A stretch of DNA of 64,000 nucleotides from Moringa oleifera (taxonomy: Eukaryota > Streptophyta > Magnoliopsida > Brassicales > Moringaceae). Location: the NCBI GenBank assembly GCA_021397835.1, contig JAJFZO010000645.1, forward strand, positions 930,001-994,000. The letters are read 5' to 3'. Shown here one piece after another: positions 1 through 15,300 of this stretch. Every line of letters starts with the position of its first letter. The first letter of the stretch is position 1. The notes beneath the pieces are model-generated. The model searched no databases and was not told where the DNA came from. It worked only from the letters and a program-made list of their open reading frames with translations. Both the position numbers and the translations under genes were made by a program.

Positions 1-2435
1 GATAAGACAGTGTAGATGAAGATTGGGGAATCAATGTTATTCGAGTGTTTTTCTAAAATTGTGGCATTTGGCAGAAATTCTCACTCCTCTTCTTCCTTCC
101 TTCCCTCCCTTCCTCTCTGTCCATATACTTCTGCAGCAGTTTGCATCAGATGCATGCAGATACTTTTTGAATCATTCTCATTGCTTGGAATTCATGTTCT
201 TTATTTATATTTTTTTTAAAGGCAAACAATTCTATTTACAGAAGTACTAAAGGCATGTCACCCTAATAGAAGAGGATTTAGTTGTAGAATAGGAATCTAT
301 AAATTCCTCCTCTTTCAGAGGAAAAAGAAGGCCTGACAACCATAGGTTTGCTGTGTAAAACTATTTATCTTGAATTACAGAAATAAGCGTTTCAACATTA
401 TAAAACCACCAAAAAGTTTTCCAACGAAGTCATCGAGAGTGCTTTCTTCCCTTCTTTGGTGGTCTTAATGCTCGCCATGCCCACATTTCACTATGAGAAT
501 TAAATAAAGCACCACCAATCCATAGCCTAGGATCATAAGAACTAACTCCAATAATTGTCTAGGCCATGAAGAATACAACCAAAATATAATTGACAATCTT
601 GAAATCTTCTTTGTGCAAGTGATAGTGATACATCAAGATCTTTCCTCTCATCTTTAGATTGTCAATTGTCAGAATCTTAACCCATGTTGCCTCCCAGGTG
701 ATTGACAAATGCTACCTTGGTGGATACTCTTTTCTTCCTAATCGCCTTCCAGGGGTATTTGGAAAATCTTAAGTTACCACACCTTCTTTGCATTCTCTAT
801 TTTCGGTTCTACTATCTTTATTTTAAAACTTGTTTTAATGTTTTTAAATTGCCTATCATATTGTATTGATTGAATCTATAGTGGGCCATGATGTTCAGTT
901 TTAAAACTAAAAGTTAGCCCAGGCAAGCATGTTGGTCACTGCCTCTCTCACCACTGCTGAAACATATTTGTTAGAATATGAATTGCCTACTGACTTGAAG
1001 TTATCAAATTGCTTGTTATCATAAACTAATTTTTCCTTTTGTTACAATAAAGAATGTGGAAATAATTTAATAACTTAAGAGGACAATTTTGTTGATCACA
1101 AGGAAAATTTTCATAAAGGAATTGTCAGTACCAACAGAAGGATATCAGTAACATTGTTTGTAAAAATAAGAAGGATATCACTGACATTATTTTGTAAAAG
1201 TAAAGGTAGGGAAATTTAATGGTCACACTGTTTCTCCTAGCCCTTCTTCCCTTCTCTTCTTCTTCTTTCTAAGCTGGAATTGCTCCTTGTGGCAACCCTA
1301 GCACGATACTTTGGGGAGAAGTGCTTCATTATAAGATGTGGTACATAGTAATTGGGCCTCGAAAGAAGATTAAGTGCTTTAGCACAATATTGATAAGTTT
1401 TCAAAATTCAGTTGGGTGGATATACAGTTTATCTTGTTGTTCATAAAGTTGAAGAAGCAACTGGCCTGCTCTTTTCTTTTCCAAAATTTTAATTTGATGT
1501 TGATTCTTCTTTAAATATCAGAGAATATCTATCTGTAGTGTTGTGTATCAATATATCTTGAGCAATTTTTAAGGCTGAGTATTTATCATGATTGGGAATT
1601 TGAATTCTGTTGATTTTTGTTTCAATGATGTTTTATTTTCCCAGAATTCATTCTCACTTTTGTGTATATGCACTGAGAATGGATGATATCTATGAGAAAA
1701 ATATCTGCAGGAGCATCTTTGTGAAAACAATCATTGTATTCCCCTTAAATAAGGATATTGGTTGCGTTGGTTGTCTGTTCTAACTGAGAAGCAGTGTTTC
1801 CTTTGCAAATAGGACCTATTCAAATAATCAGTTACGCAGAACACCAAAGCTGCTCTTTAGGACTGACATTTTTTGTCTTTTGCCTGGACTACTTTCAATA
1901 CTTTGGCTGGACATGCTTCATTAGCTCTCGATATGGGCAGCATGGATAAAGGACAAAAAAATATGTATTGAGTGGACAGAGTTTTGGAATATGGAACCTA
2001 TTTATTCTAATTTTGTTCTGCTTATTGTTGGTTTGCTGATTTTCTTTGTTAGATTTTTGGCGTCATGATACTACAGTGTTCATCTAGGCTTTCTTGTTAC
2101 AAAAAATCTTGAATGCCAGAGAATTACTAAGACATAACTATAGTATCCAATTCTATGAAAGTTTAGTGGGTTGAGTTCATCTTCTAGACAAGATTGTTAA
2201 ACTATTATTGTTTAATTTGAAAAGGTATACTTTTCTGACTGAAAGAACTTATTTAGATTATGATTTTGTTCTATAATCTCCATTGTTCTAGCAACTATTG
2301 TTGTCAATATTTTTGTTGTTTAAGTCTGCTATTTCCTTCAAATTGCTGATTGATGCTTCATATTGAAGTGTTGGCTCATGTATTGGGTGGATGCTAAGAT
2401 CTTTTGTTGATATTTGCAATTGTGATATGAAACAG
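1..2435 (+). other. non-coding upstream/intronic region of GOT1
   Basis: No exon was recognised here. The first coding exon of GOT1 should encode about a dozen residues ending in a lysine codon split A|AG, and I could not find it in this stretch; it is either upstream of the window or too short to recognise. The sequence is moderately A+T rich without large repeats and probably belongs to the first intron. Two overlapping short reading frames near position 20-250 look like chance. Confidence 0.5.
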
Positions 2436-4971
2436 AGATCGGGCTGGGGTTGACAGGTTTTGGCATATTTTTTTCGTTTCTGGGAATTATCTTCTTCTTC
2501 GACAAGGGATTACTTGCCATGGGAAATGTAAGTGCTTTTAGTTAAGTTCAGCTCATTCTGATTTCTCAATATATTTGCTTTTACTATCCCCTATTTATGA
2601 AGCAATAGCAAACTAAAACTGCCTCATTGCTATCTGGTGTTTTGGTCAGATCCTCTTCATTTCAGGGGTGAGTCTAACCATTGGTCTGAAGTCCACCATG
2701 CAATTTTTTATGAAGCGTCAAAATTTTAAGGTTTGATCCGATAAGTACATCAACTTTCTTCGCTGTCAATGTGTGCCTGCTGCAGTGTGCTTGGTGTGTC
2801 TTTGTTTGAATTTCTTCATTTATTTACATTTGTGCTTTCATTGATCATGCAGGGAACAGTTTCTTTTGGAATTGGCTTCTTCTTTGTTGTCATAGGTTGG
2901 CCAATTTTGGGTATGATTCTGGAGACATACGGGTTCATCGTTCTTTTCAGGTCTATTTAATTTATCTCCTCATTGATTGAATGTTAATTGTTAATTTACA
3001 TGGTTAGAGTTGCTGATCGAATTTTTTTGAATGCAGTGGCTTCTGGCCAACACTAGCGGTGTTTCTACAGAAGATACCTATTCTCGGTTGGGTGGTCCAG
3101 CAGCCTTATATCAGATCAGTATGTTCTTAATCTAGATCTCTTTTTTCTCCTTTTCTTTAGAGACAGTTTTCTCTTACACATTGTCTAGTAAGTGTTTTGT
3201 ATTTGTAGAATAATATTTTTTGCAAGTTTCATGTGATTTAAGCTGGTGAAAACTAGCTCCCCCTAAAATCCTCGAATCTAAAGACCTTAAAAGAATATGT
3301 AACTGTTAGTACTCTGAATTTAAGTACGAGCTTGATTGAAGCCCAACGAATAACTTAGATAAATGCTGTAAGTTATAATTTAAACTTGATTTTGTGGTTA
3401 ATCAGGGCTAGATATTGTATATATAAGAACTAGGGTTAGTGATAGTTTTGCAGTGGTGCAACAATTTTTTGCCCATAAATGTGGCTGGAAAAGAGAAGTG
3501 CTGCAGCTGCTAAGGTTGCTCTAAAAGGTAGCTCACAGAGAGGATGTGACAGAGAAAATGGGCCGGGGCATCTTGGGGAAGATGCACCAAACAAGAAATG
3601 CTCCCCTTAGGTATCAATGCTAATAACCAAACTTCTCAATGATCCATTAATTGAAAGTCTAAGAAATAAGAATAAAGATGTAATTCTTAATAAATATTAA
3701 GGCGACCACACCTAGCCTCATGATGATCATGAGTTCTAATAAGAATGATAAAATAGGTACATATAAAGACTCATAATACTATTATGTATTTTAAATGGGT
3801 CGTATCTCATTGGTGCTTTGCAAATAATTTTTTTATTTATCAAAAGAAAAAAAGGACTTGTAACTTGTTAGACCATCTTATCTAATCTTGTCAGGTAGCA
3901 TGGTTCCTAAATCAGGAATTACTAACTACAAAAACCAACTTGAGCTTGAGATTCTAACATATTCAGGATGATCGTGTATCACATAAAATGCTTTAAATTG
4001 CAGGAGACTGGACATTGTCTGTTTACAGAAATACTCATAACACCTGAACTGTCAACCCAGGACATCTAGGCTTAGTCTTTAGTGTTTTCATCAACAAGAA
4101 CTCCAAAGTCCTCTAATGCTGATCCATCCATTCCTTTAGGCTTTTTTTTTTTTTTTTTTTTGAGCAGTAACATGAGAGCCTTTAGGCATAGTAATTAGTG
4201 GTATCCATACTTCTTGTTACTGGATCTTACGGAATTTGGTATGCCTGTGGAAGTTATTATTTATGCATTGACTGGTAAAGTAATGCTACATTTATAGTGA
4301 ACCATCAAATGTGCTTGTGAGAAAGGAGATTGGTTTCTAGTAGTTCACCTTCCGTTGAAGATTGTTACCTATGGCCTGTTTGGTTCCTTGTGGTCTCAAA
4401 GCAAGTGTGGTGGGGGTTTGCAATTGAAATAATGAGATGGACTGGACAAGGGATATACAGTATTGAAGAGGAGTATCTGAAATTGGTAAGTTCTTAGGCA
4501 GTAAATGGTGAGCATATCTGCAGGCTAGCTTTGGAGTTTAGGCTCCTAACTGGCATCCAAAGAACGCAGAAAACAAGAAGGAATCATTGATTGATTGTGA
4601 AATTTGTTGGTTCTATTTAATAAAAGCATGTGAATTTTCATTCATGATAGATGTGTTAATCATCGACTGCAAATGGAGAAAACACATTTGGACATGGTAT
4701 GTTACTATGTAATACTTAATTTTGACTGCAAATAATAGAGTCAAACATGAACCTTTGTTCTATTTTGTCCAAGCATTTGTGGAGGATAATAGTCTTCATT
4801 CACATGACTTGAATTCGCATTCACTAGAGTTTTCTTTGTTTCATTTAATCATCTAACATGAAAACACACTGTTGAGGTTATCTAGTGTATCAATTTGTTG
4901 AACTGAGGTCCTTTTGGTTCTAATATGTGCAGTTCTTCGACCGCTACCGTGGCAAACGAGTGCCTGTATAG
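2436..4971 (+). CDS. GOT1: GOT1-like vesicle transport protein (5' exon not seen)
   Basis: Homologue of Golgi transport protein 1 (Got1/Sft2 family), a small tetraspanning membrane protein of ER-Golgi vesicle traffic. Five coding exons are visible, with consensus AG/GT borders and consistent phases: 2436-2527, 2650-2730, 2853-2950, 3037-3118 and 4933-4971 (TAG stop). They translate to a continuous protein containing the family's conserved blocks: IGLGLTGFG, DKGLLAMGN, a segment ending in STMQFFMKRQNFK, GFFFVVIGWPILGM, GFWPTLAVF, and the terminal RYRGKRVPV. Hydrophobic stretches match the four expected membrane segments. The last intron (3119-4932) is long for a gene of this size. The short N-terminal exon (about 11 residues in relatives) is not in view; exon 2 has no usable in-frame start. 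Identification rests on recognised family sequence and is firm; expression cannot be judged. Confidence 0.93.
4142..4162. repeat. poly-T tract (21 T) in GOT1 last intron
   Basis: An uninterrupted run of 21 thymines inside the final GOT1 intron. On the minus strand it is a poly-A tract, which could be the tail of an old retrotransposed sequence, but no target-site duplication was seen. Confidence 0.8.
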
Positions 4972-7900
4972 TCTTGCAGCTGAAGGAAGAACAATGAAGC
5001 AGGTCTTCTGAGTGTTTTTTGGACCACTGTTGGAAGAAGCCTAAGAATTTTTAATGTTCTTAATATGCTGTTGTAGATAATGAATCTCGTGAGAGTGAAT
5101 TGTAACTAAAAGAAAAGAAAGCAGAAAAATTCGTTTTCAGCTAAGATTTCTACAATTCTTTTGCCTTCACTACAAAGTGAGATAGGATATCTCTAATGAC
5201 ATCACTTTAATCCATTAAATGTCTGAGGAATTTAAGACAGGCGTTCGAAGACTCTGAAAAGTTGGAAACTGTTGTGAGATGACACTTACCATTGGTATTT
5301 AGATTTCGATTACTTTATTTTATTAGGGATGTGAATTTATTTGCCTGGTCAACTCACTGAGTCGTTCCTTATGCTCTATAAGCCTCTATCTATCAGTTTG
5401 GTTTTGATTCTGATGAGTAACTATTACAAGAGTACCTTGATCATGTACAAATTATGTGAGTCTGTCTGTTGGCTAATGGAATGCTGCAGGCATACAGGAA
5501 GTCATGAAGTTCAAGTTCAGGTGCTGCAATATGATGCTTGGAACTTGGAAGTCAATCATGGAAGTTAAAGTTTAAATGCCAACAAAAGTTGAAATTCTGT
5601 TATGGACAATCTGAGAGGCTAACCAGGGAATGAATCAGAAGCTCAATGAGACTAAAGTCCATTTAGAGCTTTGCTTCTGTGATTTTGGACATCATATTTT
5701 CAGAGAAACCATGAAATGTTTGATGTTAGAGATACCCACAGCCAATTCAAGAAAACTTACATCAAAGGCAAGCTCACATTGATGAGTATGGATAAAGAAT
5801 GAAAAGGGAACAATCCATATGCTGCAGTTTCTGTCATATGCCCCTTTTTTAGGGTTTGAAATCCACCTAACACAATAACAGTAAAAAAGATTGGTGAATC
5901 AAATTCTTTTTAGAAAGAAGTAAGTTTTAAAGTCCATACAAAATTAGAAGAATCTCTTCTCTTAAATTAATTCCTGTTATTTTTCGGAAGTTTCTCAGTG
6001 TGTCTGAAGAAAGGGAATGGAAGAGTAAATGAGGGTATCAAAAATACTAAATCCTTGTTTGGATAGATATATTAAAAACGAGGAAGTTAGGGAAATGTAC
6101 CTAAAAAACTTCTATTGCAAAATTTAAATGGTCAACACTAGAGTTGGCAATTCGGATACAAGCAGTGCCAGGTGTCATATGGTCTATTAAGTTTCACAAA
6201 TCTGATCGAATGATGGTGCTAATTTTGCTTGAACCTAATCCAAAAACTAATTGAGTTACATGCTGACGGACGAGAGATTCGTCACGTTCATTAATCCTTA
6301 TGTAAATTTAGCGATTTGCACTATCCAATAAGAGGTGCTCACAAATTCAGGTGATATGTCAGGTCAGGCGAATTTCTTTTCTAAAATACTCTCCCTCATG
6401 TTATATGCTTATTCAAAAGACAACATTTATACTAAAAATCATCTATTCCCGTCCTTATTGGATTAATCGTCCATGCTAAGCCACTGACTGTCGTGTCTGT
6501 ACCTCTCAGTTCAACATGACTTTAATTTATGTGTCATTGCTCTGTCTCTTATCTATCAGCTATTGAGATCAACTTCGGCTCACCTTCTAAATTAGTAGGT
6601 GCAGCAAATTCATGGGGTTAAGTGATAACAGTGAACATCAGGAAGAGCACATGCTCAAGCCCCGTCGTAATTGTTATCTTTCATAACAATTCCTGAGTGT
6701 TGGCGATGATGCGCCTTCTTTGATTAACACGAGGCAAGATGTGGGTAAGGTAGAATATTAATATTTAATAATGTATTATATTTTAAAAAATTAGAAATTA
6801 AAAGTAAAAAATTATAATTTATTTATATTCTTTAATTTTTTATTTACTTTAAAAATTAATTTTACCGTTGTAAATGAAAATTTTAATTCGTGGGGAAGTG
6901 AAAGATCAATTCATGTGTACTTAATTTTGTTAACACATGAACCATCATGCTTACACATAATTCATCGCACATGATTTATTTTGTGTGTGAATTATTCACA
7001 AAATTTTAATTTTAACACATTTATAATATCAATATCAAGTCATACAAAATAAGATTTTGTTTATAAAGCCTATGCCAAACACAAAACTCATGTTGACACA
7101 AATACTTAATAAAATTGTTGAACATCCTACAAGTTAGCCAAGAGCGCAAGGAATGATATATTGCTTTCATTCAAATAGGGGAGGTAAGGCCAATAAAGTA
7201 GGGAGGATATGGTTCATTAAATATTTAGTTTTTAAGAAATTTATATGTTTTTAAATATCAAAAAATACGTTGATAGAGAAAAATACAATTCAACACAATT
7301 TAAATATATGTGCCATATGAAACTTCATACTATAAAAATTTAGCACAACACAATTTGACCGATTACTATAACGAATTGTACTCACATTTATTTGGATCTA
7401 ACAGAATTGTGCTATGACAATTTATGACGATAATGTCATCTTTAACCAGTACTCTTATTTTCTTCAAATATTGTAAATTATGAAGTTTTTATGAGCATTA
7501 TTTAATTTGAATGAGTAAAGTCAAAAACAATTTTGAAAGTAATTGCTCACTTAATTATAATTTAGATATTAAAATATTAAAATTATATAATTATTATTTG
7601 ATGTGATTAAATATAGTTGAGACCTTTAACTCTCTAATAAATTCAACTCAAGGATAATTAAGAGTGGATTGCAAAGGTTTTAAAAAAAAAAGGCTCAATC
7701 CTTGAAGTAATGCATCACGTAAAGATGATTATTGACTTTAGTCAAAAGTTGATATTCATCAAAGAGTCAAAAAAATTGTCAATATAATAAATTATCACAT
7801 GTCAGCATACTAAACTACTGGATATAGACAAAATTATATCTTATAAAGGAAAAAGTGTCAAATTATACTAATAATTTTATTCATGACTTCAACTTCTCTT

Positions 7901-8380
7901 CTATCTATATCAGGATAACCCTAACAAGATTTAATTATGAAAATATCTTTTAGTCAAACAATAAAAGAGAAAACTTCGATCTTACTCACGGGACTATTTT
8001 AATTACAAAACTTTATCCGATTCTTCTTTAACTTGAGCTTCAAAAGACATTCTAATCATATTACGATATTATTTAATCTTTGACTTCCTCACAAATTTCA
8101 GTTACTCAAATACAATAAAAAAAATTTATGTTCATGTATTTACATTTCCACTCTTACTATTTTCAAGTAGCATCATTATTTTTATTATTATTTTTTATTT
8201 ACTTAGCATTGATGTAGTGAGGATCTCATCATATTGGAGATCTCTTGCCTGAACTAAGAGATATGTTGCAAGCAACAACATATGACAGATGCATCTTGTC
8301 TATTAGATCGCACAGTTTAACAAAAAATCAAAGAATTCAACAGAAAACCTACTGCCTTATGCTATAAATAATCTTTAAAG
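4972..8380. other. GOT1 3' flank and A+T-rich intergenic DNA
   Basis: The first few hundred bases after the GOT1 stop are presumably its 3' UTR. From about 6750 to 8200 the sequence is strongly A+T rich with poly-A/T runs and no coding signal. A less A+T-rich patch at about 6400-6760 has ordinary base composition but no frame or family that I recognise. Confidence 0.6.
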
Positions 8381-9353
8381 CCCACAGCAATCTCAGAGTG
8401 AGTTTTCTCTTTATTGGAAGTATTCCCAAACATTCCCAACCAAACAAGCTCACAATAACAGCCCAAAAACCACTTATAACAGAACCTCCTGGTATAACAG
8501 GCCAGAGGAGACTAGGGAAGATGTACATCTGAAATGTCTAAACAGACAAATATAAACTTATGAATTACAATTTTGAACAGTAGAAAAAAAAAAGTCATAA
8601 AAGAATGAGAAAAGCCAATTCAAACATACAAGATGATTCTATACTACTTTTACCTACACAGAGAAAAAAGTGGTGTTCATGGCCTGTCCAATACTAGTGC
8701 AGAACCTTTTATCAGTGTCTGATGTAAATGAGAACAGCTTCACCCTTTCTCAGGTACATGTATACAGATTCATAACATTGAACACTACTGCACTGAGCCA
8801 CCAAATTAGACATATCTCTGTATACATGCATGTCTAGTTGATGTTAGAATTGTCTGTACTCCTTGTTAAATTGCAAAAACAAAACAGAACAAACCCTCCA
8901 TTTTCGAGTAGCTTTTACTTACAGGAATCCTAAATATTGATCACAATCAGGTCTAGTTTCATCTTTATAGATGAGAAGTCATCCAACAAACGATGATCAG
9001 GGGAAGAGAGGTAAAACATTAGACCACTAAAGAAGTTTTAGATCCTCTATCATGCATTCATCAACAAAAGGATACAAAAATGCCACTTCATTGCTTTGCC
9101 TTTCTGGCTCGCTGTGGCATCTGACCACCAAAAATAGAACAACTTCTACACAATGTATCTATCTCTGTATTTCAATAATTCTTCTTATACTTCATTTTGA
9201 AACTCTGCTGGATGGCTAGGAAAGCCAACTCTGAACTCTGAGCTATTATTTACAGAATCTCCCTGTCAGTGGAGCTCCTCCATTTTATTGCTTCAATTTC
9301 TTTTCTTACTTTGCCCCATTATGAATGCTTCAATAAGAGTGATTTCTCGGTAG
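8380..9353 (-). other. 3' flank of the glutaredoxin-DEP-DUF547 gene
   Basis: Moderate-composition DNA downstream (on the minus strand) of the stop codon at 9354. A minus-strand AATAAA lies near 9285, about 65 bases past the stop, and could be the polyadenylation signal. The rest, to about 8380, has transcript-like composition but no reading frame that I could assign. Confidence 0.4.
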
Positions 9354-12300
9354 TCAGGAGTTTACAGACCAATCATAGTCCTGGTACACAATTCTTACAG
9401 GTCCTCCATCACCTAAAAGATGTGTTAAAAGGCCTGCCTTATTTGCATCAAGGTAATCAATGATCCACTTCAAGATTTCTTTCTCCTGTCCAAAATCCCC
9501 ATTAAACCTGCATTTTTTTGTGTTAGTTATAAATATAAACTCATAAGCAAGAATGCATCTAAGTTAGGATGAACTAGCTCGATGAAAGTCCATTGATCAC
9601 TCACCACTTGATGATCCGCGTCATATGAACTGTCCTCTTGTCCAAAACCACCTCTATCCCACCCATTTGGAAGAATTCCCTTGCAGCACGTCTTAGTTCA
9701 GCTTCAACTCCTTCTGCCTTATAAAACCTCACTGCTGGGCTTGACTTTGTCCCATCACAAAGTCCAAAATGGATTAATGGGTTTACTTTAGGAACAGCAA
9801 GCTGCCATTAGTAAAGTGATGGTTAAATTTCTTATAGGCAGCATAGATTGTTCCAAGACTGAAAAAAATCAACAAATGCATTTTATACTACATTTTCTAG
9901 CAGAAAAATATGTAGAACGAAGCAAAATGTTGCTTGAAGTTCCACTTTTCCTTCTCTCAATGACTAAATAAGCCAGGAAAATCATTTGTGTATCATGCAT
10001 ATGTGTATGCTGTAAATTATCTATACGAATATATTTTTGTACAGACAAAAACTTCAAGTTTACCCAAGTCTGTCCAACTTCCCTAGAGTTGCACAAATTA
10101 TTTCTTGAGCCTAAAATTTTAGAAGAATAGCAATTTGATATTATCCCATGAAAGTGTCACTTGAAGTTTACCTCTAAGCGCTTATCAGCAGTTCCAAAAG
10201 GCTTGATCAATGCATATGTTGGTCTTCGATTACTTCTCAGTATCCCATTCTTTATGGTACTCAGTGAATAGGAGAAGCCTCCAACAATGTATAGGAAGTC
10301 AGAAAAGAAGGATCTCCTATCAATTGAGCCTTCTGAATGGCCAATCCTAATTATAGCATGGATGACCATGGCATTGTACAAGTTCAAGAAGAAGGCCAGC
10401 TTCTCATTTGGTGACAGTTCAAGGAGATTTACCCTTTGAAGTTCTTGAGCCAAATTGACATATCTAAATCCACAACAAAAAGAAAATAAGATGAAGTAGC
10501 TGAATTTAATTCCAATCTCTATGAAAATTGTAAATGACCTGTGCAACAATGTCATAAACCACAATAGTATAATTGACAAGGGTAGTGTATTATATATTCG
10601 ATATTTCTGAGTTTGGTTCTTCTAGAATTTTTTGTTGTATTATTGCAGTATATCTAACTGGTATATAAAGACAAAGAGGAGACAACACAATTCTTCTTCG
10701 CTTTCTCATGATTCCTAAAGCAGAGTTCATAACTATGTAGAACATGATATGGAAAACTACAAGCAATTAAGGGAAAACCAGTCTCAGGGAAGTATATAAT
10801 CCTAATGTATAATCAGTAAGATATGGAAAGCTTGAAATGGACTGTAACCCAGAGCACAACCACTGAAATTTAAATATACAATCAATTTGAAGTTCCACAC
10901 GTTTAAAGTTTAAGCAGAAAAGAGTTAAATGCCACCGTAATTGGGACTATCAAACTGGCCTCTAGACAGTATCTTGCGTTGACAATAATAGCAACCTCTT
11001 TAAGAGTAAGAAAACTTCCCAGCAGTAACACATACAACTAAGAATGAATCTCAGCAACAACGAACCATGCGATGTGTCAGGATTATGACTTAAACAAGTG
11101 GCGCTATTGGAAGAAATATATCATACTAAAACCAATCAAGAGGTCTGTTCTAGCTTCCTGGGGCAAAGGTGGAAACTTAAGCAGTACATATGGTAATCAG
11201 ACAAGTTGAATCAGTTTCTGATCCATCATTGATAGTTTAAAACATTCGAGGTTTTGGATCGTTTCAAGTCTTGGATCATATTGGATAAGGTCATTTTAGG
11301 TTCAGGTCATCCAGTCATTTCAAATAAGATCATTTTGGATTGGGCCAGAGTTTACAATTAAATGGAAAGGAGACTCATGGTGTCTGGTTGTGCTGGAAGA
11401 TAGGACACCATTGAATGGCAATCGACATATCTGTTTCAAGGGTTGAAACAGAAAAGATAAGGTGGAAAATAATTTAGAACATGCAACCAATTTCACATAT
11501 GGCAGACTGTCGGTTCAGAAGGCATATTATGATACTTTCAAAACAGGGTTAAAAAAAAAAAAAATTGATGAGAACTGACAAGTATCAAATGCAAGAAATG
11601 ACATTAGGTCATTTTAAATTGCAAAAAAGAAAAAAAAGAAAAGAGAGATGGAGGATCCTATAAGGAAAAAGAGATGCAGCTAGGTAAGCCCAAATTTCAT
11701 ATTACAAAACCAGCTTGAAAGGGAAGGGTGCCTAAAAATTAACAAACAGTTAACTAAATCCGTACTTAGTCGATATGACATCCTAACATTCTATCGCATT
11801 TTCAAACCGATATACACTTCAATTCATTTTTCCTAAGATGATTTCGCAGAGAACTAGGTAGGAACCTTCCCAAGGTTAGCCCATCCACAGCATCAAGGTT
11901 CAGATCATGGATTGCCTTCCTTTGATACAAATGTTACAAACCCATGGGTAGAACATCATCCTACAAAACCAGCTTGAAAAAAAAAGAGTTTCTACAGACT
12001 AATGAACCACCAATTAATTTCCTACTTAATCGATGTGGGATCCTAACATTTATAAACACACAAAGTAAAGTAGTAACGAGTGTCTTGGTGATGACCATAG
12101 TGATGTGATAAGGCCAATAGATGACACCCTTGAAAGTGCTGAGCTAATCATGCCAATTTAAGTGTAAAAATTTGAGAATTGTGAGGGGAACAAGGCTCTG
12201 CCAAAGTAGGAAGTTTCCAGTTCACTTTACTGGGAATTAAGCATGTAGATAGCTGATGAGCACTCTTAACCTGGAGTGGATGTTAATTGAATTGACTCCC

Positions 12301-15300
12301 TCTATCCATGATGAAAAGAAATTAAATAGGTAAAAATTTAGAGGAAGCTAAGCACTTATCATATTCATGATGAGAAAATTAAACATATATGACGGGATGC
12401 AGTAACATATTAATAAAAGTTTTGCTTAGTTTAAGTTTTCCAATAAGGATGAAAGTTTTATTAAACTTATCTAATTACTGTCATTATTGTTATTTATGTT
12501 TTCCTGTTCAAGTTAAGATTCATGTTATAATGTTCATTTATGGCTAAGCAAGAAAAGTGAGACATTTAAAACCCTTTTTGTTGAAAAGCCAAGTTCTCTT
12601 TTTCTTATTCCTAGCTACAGATTCAAAAGACAGTTCAATCAATGACTTTGGATATCTTTTATTCTTTTCTTAACTCCACTTCTCCTTATGATTTTTACTA
12701 AATCAAACTTGGTATTAAATGTGGTTGATCTAGTCTAGCACTGGCAGCTAAACAGCCCAGAAATCCCATATTCAATCAAGTTAGGTTACTTGCGAAGGAC
12801 AATAAATAACTTGCACAAACTATGCAGATGCAGAATTTGAGAGGACATCATTAGAAGTGCAAAAAAATGAGCCACAAGGCAACTGTCTCCTTAGACTAAC
12901 CACAAGTAGGTTTTGAGGCTGATTTTATGATTTAGTGTCATAATATCTTCAAACATAAGAAAATCATGACAATTCAAACACATGGGAAACAATTTTTAGT
13001 CTTGGAGTTGTTAATGAATAAGAAGCTCTACAACAATCTAAGATGACTATCCAAATGATGATATTTTGCATAAGACCAATTCACAGAATATGGTTGTCAA
13101 GGTGTTAAAGAAGGGAGATTATCATAAGCATTAATGAAAAACCTAAATAAGCAAAGTCAATTATAATTGCTTCTCTATATGATGAATTCTTAAGAAATTG
13201 TGGTCATTCCAAAGTTTGAATTGTTTAAATTGTTTGATTTGTCTACCAGAGAAAATGAGAAATTCAATGATGTAGAAGAAGAATTTGAAGTAAGAGAACT
13301 GGAGGAAAAAGTTAGACATAAGGATATAACTAATCTAACGTTTTAAAGAAGACTATTTGAAGATAAGATATCTGTGTCTTTTTATTTATTTCACAATTAT
13401 AGGACATTAACAACCTCTTGGATTGTACGGAACAACAAAGAAGAAAGAATGAAGAGGATTACTTGGCATTCCAGCAAATCATGACAAGTAAAAAAATAAC
13501 ATTACAACAAATTTCTCTCAACCTGAAAAGAATTAGCAAAAATAAAACTTAAAGTTTTTCCACAAGAATTAAGATTTTTTTTAGAACTATAACTACTATT
13601 ATTGTTAGAATTATGTTCTTCCTTTTAAGGTTCTGTGGACTGAGCAAGTGAAGCTACAAGATCTAAACCTTTTGTTTAGAAGGATTTAACTTCTCTTTCT
13701 GTTATTCCAGGTAGAACATTCAGAAAATAGTATTATGCTCGTAACATATTTTGCTTTCTTTATAGACTTTCTACTCTCTTTTTAACAATCTTAATAGCTT
13801 AGCTTTTTGCTTCTTCTATGTCGTGATGTGAATCTTAAGCACATAAGGTGGAGTGCTGATGACATCCAAAATAGAAGTAAGAAGGAAAAACAGTAATACC
13901 TCCGGAATTCCTCACTTTTGCTTATGCTAACATAATCAACATGGCATCTATCATCAGATGCGTAGGACTCAAGAATGGCAGACATGATCTTTGTGAGTCT
14001 TTGGCCAACCATGACTGCAGGCTTGGGCTCACTGTCATTTGTCGATCCTCGGAAATTGTAGCACTTCGGAATAAAGGGTTCATGCTCAAGGAAACGATAA
14101 TAGTGGTTTCCATCTTCAAAATCGTTTTCCCTATACGTAACATAAACAATGAACAACAACCAAAGCAAGAATCATAATCGTAAATCATACCACGAGGAAC
14201 ATATTAGTATGAAAGAAATTTGAGTACCAAAAGACATGATGGATGAAGTGTTTCCTGGCCAGCGCCCTTCCAATCTCAATGGCCTACATGTTTTCATATA
14301 TAATTAATCAACACCCATGTAAAATGTGATGCAATAACTGAGAAATAAACAGACCATAGTACCCTCCAATTCGCAGCCCAAGGAAAATATGTACCAATAA
14401 ATAAATCAACAAGAATGTACACTGATAGAAATAACTGTGCAGAAAGGGAAGTATTCCCTAATAAAGAAGAACAAGCAAAAAAAAAAAAGAAAAACTTAGA
14501 AAGAACCAATTCAATACACAACAAGAAGGAAAGTAACGCTATTCAGGGCCACAAGAAACGCCTGCACAACTTGCCAGGCCACATTGAATATAATGTACCT
14601 TTCTCACATTTGAACATTTAAATCTTAATTAACTGATATAACAATAACCCAGATTTAAATTTATTCTTTATGTATCTTAGGAATAAATTCTGACACGTTC
14701 AGATGGACCCACAACACAGCTAGCAACTATCATGACCGACTAGATTTGCAGTTTATTTTATAATCTACCAAATCATCCCCTAACCCACCCACGAAAAAAA
14801 AATCTAGGACCATAGACAAATTAAAATTTTTTAAACTTAGTAATTTTCACTGAGTTTCAAATAAGGACATGACTGATCTTTTTCAGTAATTGCCAAGAAA
14901 AAAAACAAGGATGCTCAGTGCTGCAAGTAATAATAAAGATGGATATGGCAAGCACTATTTCTGTTCTGCCATCCTCTTAATGTCCTAATCATATCAACAA
15001 CTTCAACAAACACAATCAAGTGATTAATGACACCACTTAATAACTGGTTTACGAGGTGGTGGTCACCATCATTAATGCTTAGGGTAATATCGTCATTTCA
15101 ACATAATAGAACAAATTCTTTTGTCTATTACCTTCCATCGCATTAATGCCAAGTCAACTATTAATACCGTTAAGTTTTCAAACTAAGAGGTTTTAAAAAA
15201 ATTAATAAATAATAAATAATTATTAAAAATTAAATACTGAGAAAACCAAAGGGTGAAAAAAAGGGCAATGTAATGATGAGATGGCGACTCCACGGAAACA

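Noticed and set aside
5341..5568. 75-codon plus-strand frame downstream of GOT1
   Set aside because: No recognised motif, no splice context, and it lies where the GOT1 3' UTR is expected.
13791..14524. Overlapping frames on both strands around exons 2 and 3
   Set aside because: Only the minus-strand exons 13900-14130 and 14228-14283 fit the protein family; the other frames are shadows or intron read-through.
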